Positions 1 to 9,509 of a stretch of DNA of 64,000 nucleotides are shown piece by piece. The DNA is from Gordius sp. MW1 (lineage: Eukaryota; Nematomorpha; Gordioida; Gordea; Gordiidae): assembly GCA_964036665.1 (NCBI GenBank), contig OZ038533.1, positions 13,983,075-14,047,074 on the forward strand, given 5' to 3'. A program made the position numbers and the translations under genes. The notes under the pieces were generated by a model that was given only the letters and a program-made list of their open reading frames with translations, was not told where the DNA came from and made no database searches. Every line of letters begins with the position of its first letter. Within the stretch, counting starts at the first letter, position 1.

Positions 1-2236
1 TACAAATCATTGAGCATTTGTTGGGGTTTATAAACAGTCCTGCTTGCTTGGCTTGGATGCTGAACCTGTCTAACATTAGTTGTGCTTTGGAAATAGAAGG
101 GGCCACTAGACATATGTCGTCTGCGAACAGCAGGGATGATAGAGTAGTGCCGTTTAGTTTGATACCATCAGTCGGAAATGTGGATCTCTTCATTATTAGA
201 TCCATCGCAATTATAAAGAGGAGAGGGGACAGCGGGCAACCTTGCCTGACACCAGAAGTTACTGGTATGGGCTCCGATTTATGGTGGAGGTGAGAGATAA
301 CTAGTTTCATGTTTTCATAAAGTAGAAAGATCATGAGAGTTATTTTCTTAGGCAAGCCTAATAAGCATAGCGCTTCCCAAATGTATAGATGGCACAGCGA
401 GTCAAAAGCTTTAGCGATGTCTAAAAACACAAGAACCAGGGGGGAACCGCTTGTCCGTGAGATATCCATTATGTTCCTTAATGTTATTATGTGCTCTGTC
501 GTCGTACGGCACTTCCTAAAACCTGCTTGATTGTTTTTAATTATTTCGTCCACCTCGCTGTAGATTCGATTGTAAATAACCTTGATGAATATTTTTGATT
601 CAAGGTTAATGATAGTCACGCCCCGGTAGTTGTCGGGATTGGATGGATCTCCTTTTTTGAAAAGTTTGATCAAGTGACCTATTGTCCAGGAGTCCGGTAT
701 AACCTCTTTCGTCCAAACTTTCAGAAACAAGTCGTGTAAAATAGAGCTAGAGATATGGGAGTCAGCTTTGAGCGCTTCTGAGGTTAGACCTGACGGATCG
801 GCCGCTTTGTGGGATTTGAGTGACTTGATAGCTCTGTCAATTTCAGATAAATAGGGTGGGTCCGTATCGATGAGGAGGGGTGGTGGGCCTTTGAAGTTAA
901 CGATAAATCCTCTGTATATATCTACTACAGGGAATAAGGGCTGGGGCGACAAGATTGAACGAAAATGATCTTCCCAAGCTTTGGTTTGGGCCAAGGTGTC
1001 GTTGGAGCCGCCAACTGTGTTTATGCTATTGTAGGCTCGTTTGGAGAATGTGTTATAGTTAAGGCTGTCTAGAATGGTAAACAACTGGTGACTGTTATTA
1101 GAGCGGGCTGCCACTTCGGCCTCTGTGGCTTTTGCGTTAATAAACGCTATTTTATCTTGTCTAATGCTGGATTTAATACGCTTGCTGAGAGCGGATAAGC
1201 ATGCGTTTTTGAAAGGAAACTCATTTCTATCAAAGTAGATGTTAGATTTTGTCTTGAGGAGCCCAGTTGTTTTTTCTGAAAACCAAGTCTTTGTTCTAAT
1301 TCGACCCTGGTCCTTCAAGGGAATTGTAAAAATTTCTGATATTTTTATGCTGTGATCGTTTATCGACAGGTCGGAAAGATTGTTATTTTGGATTTTTAGG
1401 CGAAGGTGGTCCCTAAATTCAGTGGTTTGGGACAGACCCTGGGGCCTTATTTTCGGGGATTTGCGTGTCGAAGGAACCCGTAGGGTAGCTGCTTTCAACA
1501 CTAGTTCAGCGGCTATTGCACAATGGTCAGCATCATCGGTGAGGGGGTCCACAATTACATGAAAGTTTTTGACGATTTTTAGATGCCTTGACCTACAGAT
1601 CAGATGGTCTATTTGGCTTGATTGCAAGTTGTTTATTTTCCGGAAGGTGGCCAGCTGAATATAAGGAAGATCTGAGAATGTTGAAGTAATTCGCCAATTT
1701 CCCATATTGCACCATTTTTTTAGAATAATACCGTTTCTGTTGTTGGAGCCTAAGGTGTTAGGGCCTATTAAATTAGGGTTGTCACGGTCAGTGCGTCCGA
1801 CGGATGAGTTCAAGTCGCCAATTATAATTGGCACCGACTTGCGGCTTAAATTTTTGATTTTGTCAGAAAGAAGGCTAAAAAATTCGTTAATAACCTTAGT
1901 TTTGTAGGAGGATGTAGGGGCATAAACGTTTATCACTGACACCACACGTACCCCTATTGTTAGATTGATTATAAGGATTCTTTCGTTCACCCAGTCGATA
2001 CTTAGAACGGGAAGACGTTTATTTATGAAAGTTGAGATCCCTGTTGCTGGATTATCTGTAAAACCCTCATGGTAAAGGGTGTATTCTGAGCTGCTGTCGA
2101 TTCTACAATGAGGAATCCGCGTCTGCTGAAGGCATAAGATGTCTAGTTTATGGTTTCTTGCGAATGTTAACATCATCTGTTGTTTGCCTTGTATCATAAG
2201 GGAATTGATATTTATTGAGGCTATTTTGATCTTCAT
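1..2236 (-). CDS. LINE (non-LTR retrotransposon) ORF2, endonuclease + reverse transcriptase, partial
   Basis: One uninterrupted minus-strand frame of 745 codons runs from ATG at 2236-2234 to the window edge with no stop. Residues about 1-230 look like an APE-type endonuclease (IIIGDLNSS near the middle, SSQIDHLI and DDADHCAI near its end). About 470 onward is reverse transcriptase: AADPSGLTSEAL, YRGVTIINLESK, NQAGFRK, FLDIAKAFDS, VRQGCPLSPLLF and the catalytic FADD near residue 703. The protein would nick target DNA and copy its own RNA by target-primed reverse transcription. The C-terminus and 3' tail lie outside the window. The NQAGFRK and FADD forms resemble RTE-like clades, but I cannot fix the clade. 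The open frame implies a young, possibly active copy. Confidence 0.93.
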   Translation of the reverse strand, partial: MKIKIASININSLMIQGKQQMMLTFARNHKLDILCLQQTRIPHCRIDSSSEYTLYHEGFTDNPATGISTFINKRLPVLSIDWVNERILIINLTIGVRVVSVINVYAPTSSYKTKVINEFFSLLSDKIKNLSRKSVPIIIGDLNSSVGRTDRDNPNLIGPNTLGSNNRNGIILKKWCNMGNWRITSTFSDLPYIQLATFRKINNLQSSQIDHLICRSRHLKIVKNFHVIVDPLTDDADHCAIAAELVLKAATLRVPSTRKSPKIRPQGLSQTTEFRDHLRLKIQNNNLSDLSINDHSIKISEIFTIPLKDQGRIRTKTWFSEKTTGLLKTKSNIYFDRNEFPFKNACLSALSKRIKSSIRQDKIAFINAKATEAEVAARSNNSHQLFTILDSLNYNTFSKRAYNSINTVGGSNDTLAQTKAWEDHFRSILSPQPLFPVVDIYRGFIVNFKGPPPLLIDTDPPYLSEIDRAIKSLKSHKAADPSGLTSEALKADSHISSSILHDLFLKVWTKEVIPDSWTIGHLIKLFKKGDPSNPDNYRGVTIINLESKIFIKVIYNRIYSEVDEIIKNNQAGFRKCRTTTEHIITLRNIMDISRTSGSPLVLVFLDIAKAFDSLCHLYIWEALCLLGLPKKITLMIFLLYENMKLVISHLHHKSEPIPVTSGVRQGCPLSPLLFIIAMDLIMKRSTFPTDGIKLNGTTLSSLLFADDICLVAPSISKAQLMLDRFSIQAKQAGLFINPNKCSMIC

Positions 2237-2454
2237 TATCGGTTAAGATAGTGGTCGAGGTTGAGGAATAGATTATGGACGGATGATTTAAACCCTTTCT
2301 TAGATGTTATATATTTAGAGATAATGAGTTGTAGACTACAAGCCCTAGTTCTGTTAAAAGGGAAGATGTGGGTAGTATTCAGCAGGTCTGAGGATAGGGC
2401 CCTGACGTTACCAGTAAATGCAGCAACGCTTACCAATAATATGACGCAATGTTA
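2236..2454 (-). other. Short ORF overlapping the LINE ORF2 start by TAATG
   Basis: A frame of about 72 codons lies directly upstream of the LINE ORF2. Its stop shares a base with the ORF2 start, giving TAATG on the minus strand. Such overlaps are used for termination-reinitiation in some LINEs (SART1 is the known case). The peptide has no zinc knuckle or other ORF1 hallmark and has no ATG near its 5' end, so it may be chance or a remnant of ORF1. Confidence 0.3.
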
Positions 2455-3417
2455 AGTAACAGTTTTCAGATCACTTCTAAGAACGAGGTTATCAGCAAAC
2501 GCATGGATTAATGTACTTAGGAGCGATTGATCTGGGTTGATTTGGAAGTAGGTGGATAATAACCATAGCTCATATAAGTAAAGATGTCGAGATGGGGTGT
2601 TACCGAAGACATTTGTGGGGAGTGAATTTTGTTATTTCATATGTTGTTAAAACATCTTTGTCCAATCACATATAATGATTAGGCCGAGGGAAAGAAATTA
2701 CCAGGGTATTATGGATGTAGTTGGGTCGTGAGAGGGTTATTTGGGGGGGGGGGAGCTTAAATACCTCAAATATGTTGATTGCAAAGTAAAATTCTCAGTA
2801 AGGTTATTTTAAGTGCTTTGATTGCGTTTTAGTATGATGACGATTATTAATTCTAGCACCGACTTGGACTTTAACACATTGACTAGAGTATTTCCTTCTA
2901 TATTAAAGTTTCTCATTACTTAGCAGTTGCGAGGAAACATCAAACAAAGAGTCTTTGAAGACTAGTACCATAAGCGAGGGATAAGTTGCTGGACAAGTAA
3001 GCGGTGGACAAAGAAATTATAAGAAAGAAGAGTAACCTAAAGGACGCAAGGGTGAATAACAACTGGCCCAACAAGACCTTATTAGAGACAAAAGAACTGC
3101 TAAGAAATATCTCGTTGCACTATTCTTAGATACTGGTATTTTGCTAGATGGTTTGTTAGGTATCAAACGGACCCTTATGTGGGAAGTCGATAGAGAGGGG
3201 GTTTTAAGCATACACGTGTGCATTTATGTCAACATGTTTTTTAAATAAGGGCAGGAGGGATGGTGTGAGTTGGTCTTCGCGAGCAGTGAAAAATTACGGT
3301 GGCTGTTAATGCACATGTGGTGAGTGTTTGTGCGAGTATGACAGTTTAATCTCTACTTTCATTAGCCTAGATTAAAGTTAACTGAAAGATGTGTAATGTT
3401 ATGGACAGGACGGTGTA
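2455..3417. other. Intergenic, no gene recognised
   Basis: Moderately AT-rich DNA that may include LINE 5' UTR. A G-run lies near 2743-2752. No supported coding region, RNA gene or terminal repeat was seen. Confidence 0.5.
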
Positions 3418-3425
3418 GTTAATTA

Positions 3426-4204
3426 TAGAGGCCTGCACGGGTCACCCGAAACCGGTCGGGTCGGGTTAAAAATTTTCGGGTCGGGTCGGGTTCGGGTTGA
3501 AAATTTTCGAGTGCATTCGGGTCGGGTTAAATTTATAAAGTCGGGTCAAAGGATATGAATCTTACATTACAAATGAACGAAACGTATTTGTTAAATTAAT
3601 GCTATTATCTATAATTTTTGTAAAACAATATCGCATTGTATAACTAATTATAATCATTCTTCATTCATATAATCAATTTCCTTTTCTATTTTTTTAATTC
3701 GTTTAGTTTGGAGGCAAATTTAAAGCTGAATCACGAAGGGTAAAAGTAAAGTATTAACAAATGAGTATTTATTATTGTTTAAAGACTATACCTATAGAGT
3801 AAATTATAAATTTAATTATATAAAGATATAATTAAATATTGAATTTAAAGTTGAATCACGAAAGGTAAAATATTCCAAATGAATATTTATTATTGTTTAT
3901 AGTCTATAATAGAGTAAATTATAAATTTAACTACATAAAGCTATAACTAAATATTCATGAATCAACAAAAAAGTTAGTTTTATTCATTATTAAGTAGATC
4001 TAGAATTTTATACTTATTTTATTAAGGCTTTCGGGTCGGGTCGGGTACGGGTTAAAAATTTAAAAACGCTTTCGGGTCAGGTCGGGTTCGGGTTAAAAAT
4101 TTAAAAACGCTTTCGGGTCGGGTCGGGTTCGGGTTGAGAATTAAAAATTAAAAAACGCTTTCGGGTCGGGTCAGGTTGAAAAAAAGTAGCTTTGCAGGCC
4201 TCTA
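3426..4204 (+). mobile_element. hAT-like non-autonomous element with GGGTCGGGTT-rich ends
   Basis: A 779-bp element with perfect 12-bp terminal inverted repeats TAGAGGCCTGCA / TGCAGGCCTCTA. It is flanked by the perfect 8-bp direct repeat GTTAATTA (3418-3425 and 4205-4212), as expected for hAT transposition. Both subterminal regions carry head-to-tail GGGTCGGGTT-type repeats separated by A/T spacers such as TTGAAAATTTT. The centre is AT-rich and non-coding. Relatives occur at 26974, 37256, 47308 and 51808. Confidence 0.9.
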
Positions 4205-7200
4205 GTTAATTATAAGCGGGAAATTAAAATGAAGTTTATTGTTTGTGCTGTTTTACAAACATAAAATGGCAGTTTTTTTAGCAAATGCTTTCACAAATGT
4301 GCTGAAGGAGCCTAGAATACAGGTAAAACGTATGCTATGCATAGGCATCCTATTTCTCAGAGTTAACTTTGTTTAACTTTGAATATAGATGCTATTTCAA
4401 CAATACCACACCAAAAAATGTCTTTTGAAAGAAAGTTACTATGGGGGTAGCCGGGGGGGGGGGGGGGTAGGGGACCCCCTCTATTTATAATCTCGGCGCC
4501 CCAATGAAAACTATTAATTGGAAGCAATTTCCTAAAATCAGTAGGTTTTAGGGGTTCAATATAACCCAAAAGCGCTAAAATACATTTTAAACTATACTTT
4601 TTGTTGAACCTTGGCGCTTAATTTTTTTATAAAGTCTATCTTTTAATCAAGAATTTAGGTTAAGTCATTTATCAGTTGACAAGCAAAATTGCAAGTGGCA
4701 ATAATTTTAAGATTAATTTCCAATATAAGGTTAGAAGTATTATGAATAAAATAATATAAAAAGATCCGAAGCTGCAAAATTCATCAATTCTGGCGATGTT
4801 TTATTTTACACAAGCATCTGAGATTTTAAACAATTACAATCAGTACTAAAACTAGAAATTTTTACACTTATATTATTTAAGCAATCGCTAATGATTCGAG
4901 CCCATAAAGTCTATCTTAATTTTTTTTTTTTTTTTTTTTTTAGTCACTTATAGGAAGTCAAAATTATAGCGTTTTTCCCATTGCGTGCCATTTTTTATCT
5001 ACTAAAATTTATAATAAGAAAAACAATATTAATATTATTTTCTGATAATGTAAATTAGGGACTTTTTTTCTAAAATTTATCATCAATAAGTTATTAGACA
5101 AAAAAGTCCTACCACAAAATAATAAATTATTAATGATGTATTTTGTAAAAAATATATTTTAAATGGTTATAAACTTACTCATAAATTATGTATATTTTTA
5201 TATGAAAATCATTTTACAATATAACCACGTGTAAGAATGAGAAAGTCAACCCTAACAAGAACGTGATAGTTTTGTAATGTAGTTTTGATTTATTTTACAT
5301 TTATAATAGCCTGGACTGCCATAAGTGTGGGATAAGGTTCTGGGGAAATAGACAAGAATGACGTAGGGGGAATGGTGCAAAATAATTGAAAATGATTTTG
5401 CAAGGATGCAAAATTAATCACTTTGATTCTTACAAAAACTTTCAAAACACAGTAGAACAAAGGTATACAAGATGATTAATTGATAGATAAAATATATGAT
5501 ATTTAAAATTGTAAACTAAAATATAAACACATTATCAAAACGTGCAAAGTCAAGCTATAAATCTGCCTTAAACATAGATTCCCAAAAATATAAAATGTAT
5601 AACAAAATATACAAATATTTTACATTATAATAAACTCATTAAAATCTTGTTCATTTCAATTACTATAAATTATAAATTTATTGTGATAATTAAAGTTACA
5701 GACTTGATTAAACATTTTTACCAAAATAAATTGATTTTGGCAAAGAAAATGTAATGCATTATAAAATACTCAAATTTTCCAGTATCATTGTAAGTAAAGC
5801 ATATTAAGAGTAGTCAAAGGAAATATTGGTATGAAAGTGGTATATTTCGAAGAAAGCAATGAATATTTTATGTCTGCCTTTATGCTTATAAAGAAGAGAA
5901 AACAAGCATATCCTGCTAATTTATTTGAAGAGTATAATATAAAAATCGTCAAATAAGAGCCTATTTCTTAAACCTTAGCCTAAATATTGTCATTTATATA
6001 CGCATTTAACAATCATGTAAAAGCCTAAAAGCACCTATATGTTATGAAATGGTTTGCAAATATGAAATAAATTCTACAAAATATTACATAAAAATGTTCA
6101 TTTTAATTTAATTATAAAGATAGAAGCAACATTAGTATTAAATATAAAAGATATTGTTACCTTCTTTTCCAAACAAAATATAACTAACCGTAGTTCTTCT
6201 TATTTGCTTAACGGGTATTCCAGGTGTTTATCTTTAACGCAAATTACTTATAAAGGTCAGGTGCTAAATATAGATATAACCCATTTCGCTTATATTTAAG
6301 CACGAGTGGGGGTCAAAGGAGCTCATCAGGAAAAAAAAAACCATATGACTTTATGAATGAATCCTACTCAACTGCTAACTGCTCAAATGCTTCAAAGGCG
6401 CATTTTGGTACATATTAAAATTATAAAATACTTGAAAAAAAGTCATATAAACAACATTTTTTCAATAATTAAAAACTTATCTAAAAGTTATAATATAAGT
6501 AAGTATAGGTTTAAGAGTATAATATTATAGCATAATAAACGCTTATATTTAAAATCACTCACCTAGGCTTCGATTGTATTTGTGTAAAATATTAATTATG
6601 ATCTAATTATATTGCAATAAGATTTTGATATCATTAAAAGTTTGTTTCGAGAAAGATTAAATATATTCTTTCATACAGTTTTTATCCTAGATAAAGTAAA
6701 ATGAGAATAAAATTATAATGAAAATTATACAATAACATAAAAAACTTTTATATTTATTAATACCCATATAGATTGAGTACATTACAGTAAATGCTGAAAA
6801 GATCTAAGAAATAACTACAAGTGCACAGCAAATTGTAATGCAAATTTGGCAATAATGAGTCCTATCATAGTTTTTTTTATATAAAAAGTTAATTTAATTT
6901 TATTCTTATTGGATAGAATTAAGCTTTAACAAATGATAATAAACTAGATTTGTTTTGTGATCTAATTATACAAATGACATCTTTTTACTTTTGGAAAGCT
7001 ATATATAGTTTATCATGTCTGTAAACAAATACTATCAATTGCTTCTGACAATAGATATGTGATGAAGGTGATATTGAAATTCCCCACTTGTAGTTCTTAC
7101 TCAATTACGTCTAGAATATATGTATGATCATGTAGCTTGCAAATAAGATCATGCCACCTTAACTTAATACATTCAAATGTTCTATTATTAATTATACTCC

Positions 7201-7394
7201 TTAATTGAACATCTCACATTCATTTTATAATTATACCTTGTGGTGATATCAAGATATATTACCTCCATATACCATAAAATAAATAGCTCCTTATGGTTAA
7301 ATATTATTAACTCTGTTAGTTCACATTGATTACTTTACCACATCCATTATTGTTCATAAAATGTTTAATAAAAAATTATAAGTCCAAATTTTGC

Positions 7395-7575
7395 AAAAAT
7401 TATAAACATGATTACTGGCAAGCCCCCACCCCCTTACTTATGAACCTGCCGGCGCCACTACTGTATATAAGCTTAAAATTTTTATGTTTAACACTATTAT
7501 TTGTCAAAAAATTTTGAAATCCACCCCATTCCCAGGAGGCAATCTTCTCTTGTCTAACATGTAATGTATTAAGAA
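7395..7575. repeat. Dispersed repeat copy 1 (CTGCCGGCGCCACTACTG)
   Basis: The segment around CTGCCGGCGCCACTACTG followed by TATATAAGCTTAAAATTTTT and CTTCTCTTGTCTAACAT recurs in the same orientation at about 8300-8465. The copies flank a GC-richer insert that begins near 7693. Confidence 0.7.
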
Positions 7576-7692
7576 TCTCAGTATAAATTTAGGGAATCAT
7601 AATTCATTTAATCTATGATTACTGGCAATATGTATGGATCAGTAATTAGTAAGCTATATGATATAATAAAAAATGTATTAAGATGTCGATAT

Positions 7693-8160
7693 TAGAGATC
7701 TGCATGGGCAGGGCCTACGAACGGGCTTTGTATCATAAAAATTTCAACGGGCCGGGCCCGGAAAGGCTTATAGCTTCGTATATTCTTTTATAATTAAGTT
7801 CAATTACTTAGTTTTTTTCCAAATTAACATCATAAATGATTTTATGCAGCTTCACTAATGAAAATTTAACTTGTTGGAAGAAACAAAACCCTGTTTGCAA
7901 CTGATGTATTTAACAGTTGAACATTTTCAACATATAAAGAAATAATTGTTTTGGTATTGACAAAGGATGCTTATGCCCCAGAATATATTTTTGGGAAGGT
8001 GTAGGCTGGGCCTATGCATTACAAAAAATCTGCGGGGCGAATTCGGGCTTATAATCTCATTTTAACGGTTCCGGGGCCGTACAATTTTTGGTACTGGTGG
8101 GAAAATTAAGCCTGAAAGGCCCATGAAAGTGTTTAGTTCAATGGGCCTAATTATCGCAAA
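7693..8160. mobile_element. Degenerate hAT-MITE relative
   Basis: The segment begins TAGAGATCTGCATGGGCAGG, matching the TAGAG..CTGCA..GGG left end of the hAT family in this window. It continues with GGGCC-rich blocks (ACGGGCCGGGCCCGG near 7748). A matching right terminus and target duplication were not found, so the right boundary is approximate. Confidence 0.45.
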
Positions 8161-8299
8161 CAGATAAATTGGAAGGTGCTCTTAGCAATTTGCGTTTCTG
8201 AAGATATTATTAATCCATTTTCACCAAAAACCCATCTTAGGTATTCAATTTATATAACTTTAATTAGTGTTTGTTTACTCAAAATTCTGTGACACAAAA

Positions 8300-8465
8300 A
8301 TTACCCTGCCGCCCTTACTTAGATGAACCTGCCGGCGCCACTACTGTATATAAGCTTAAAATTTTTATGTTTGAAAGTATTGTCAAAAATTTTTGAAAAC
8401 TTACCCCCCCCCCCCCCCCCCCATAAGGCAATTTTCTCTTGTCTAACATTAAGAATCTCAGTATT
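8300..8465. repeat. Dispersed repeat copy 2 (CTGCCGGCGCCACTACTG)
   Basis: Second direct copy of the repeat at 7395-7575, here with an expanded C-run at 8403-8421 in place of a shorter C-rich stretch. The pair suggests a local segmental duplication. Confidence 0.7.
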
Positions 8466-8849
8466 CATTTAATCTATTTATATCGAGCATAGGCTTTTAT
8501 TGGCTGGAATTAAACTTTAATAGTTTATATTACAAATGATAATATTCTAGCTTACACTTCCTTAAGTTTGACGACTTTATTTTTTTGGCTTTTAAGTTTT
8601 TTTCCAGCCAAATTTTCTAAATTTATAGTTCCTACCTTATTTAATATGTTCTTATTATATCGATCATAAAATTAAAGTTATTTTTGTCATGAGAAAAATT
8701 AGTCACATAGGGGAGCGCTTTTAAAGTTAAACTGAACTGAAAGCTGTTACATTTAAAAAATGAAATAGTTCGAATAACTATTTTCTTAACAGCTCTACTT
8801 ATAACTTACCGTGTTATATCAATATATATATAATTAGAAATATAATTTA

Positions 8850-9398
8850 CTAGCTGACCCGGCAAACGTTGTTTTGCCCTATTAAAAATATTAAAAAAAT
8901 AAAAAATTTAAATAAGAAAAAAACTACCAATTAATATCTATATGTTCTACTTTTTACATTTTTTAAAACTTACATAAACGATGAAAATAAAAGTGTCAAA
9001 ACGTATAAACCAACGTATAAAACAATAAAACGTGACCCCTCAAAAACTACTGGACCGATTTGGCTCGAACAAATTTTAAAACATGCTCCGAAGTATGGGG
9101 AATAAAGTATGAAATTTTGAGCCAAATCGGTCGAGTAGTTTTTGAGGGACGTCTTTATTAAGTGTCAAAACGTATAAACCAACGTATAAAACAAAAAAAC
9201 GTAACCCCTCGAAAACTACTGGACCGATTTGGCTCGAACAAATCTTAAAACATGCTCCAGAGTATGGGGAATAAACTGTAAAATTTTGAGCCAAATCGGT
9301 CTGTTAGTTTTCCAAATTTGGTGGTGGCATAGATACAAACAAACACAATCAAACAAACACACAAACATACATACATAGTTTCATTTTTATATATAAGA
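8850..9398 (-). mobile_element. Small non-autonomous Helitron
   Basis: On the minus strand the element starts TCTTATATATAAAAATGAAA and ends with a GGCAAA...TTTGCC hairpin followed by GGGTCAGCTAG. It sits between a host A and T, the Helitron target preference, and has no inverted repeats or target duplication. Inside are two tandem copies (about 8995-9150 and 9163-9315) of a segment carrying ACTACTGGACCGATTTGGCT and its near complement AGCCAAATCGGTC. The same sequence is found in the Helitrons at 14.1-15.2 kb. Confidence 0.85.
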
Positions 9399-9509
9399 TT
9401 TATGTGTCAACAATTAATTCATGCGATTGTAAATACATATAAACAGAAATATTATCAATAAATTCATATACATCAATTTCGTTAAGGCTATATTGATTTA
9501 CCAATCTAT

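Larger units (their letters stand above)
4213..8849. other. Long AT-rich non-coding stretch
   Basis: About 4.6 kb without a supportable gene. It holds homopolymer runs (G near 4451-4466, T near 4921-4940, C near 8403-8421) and the repeat pair and degenerate element listed separately. Small open frames here are low-complexity and have no recognisable motif. Confidence 0.6.

Noticed and set aside
2455..2540. Possible RT motif AFADNLVL on the minus strand upstream of the LINE
   Set aside because: The motif has N for the second catalytic D and there is no supporting RT sequence around it.
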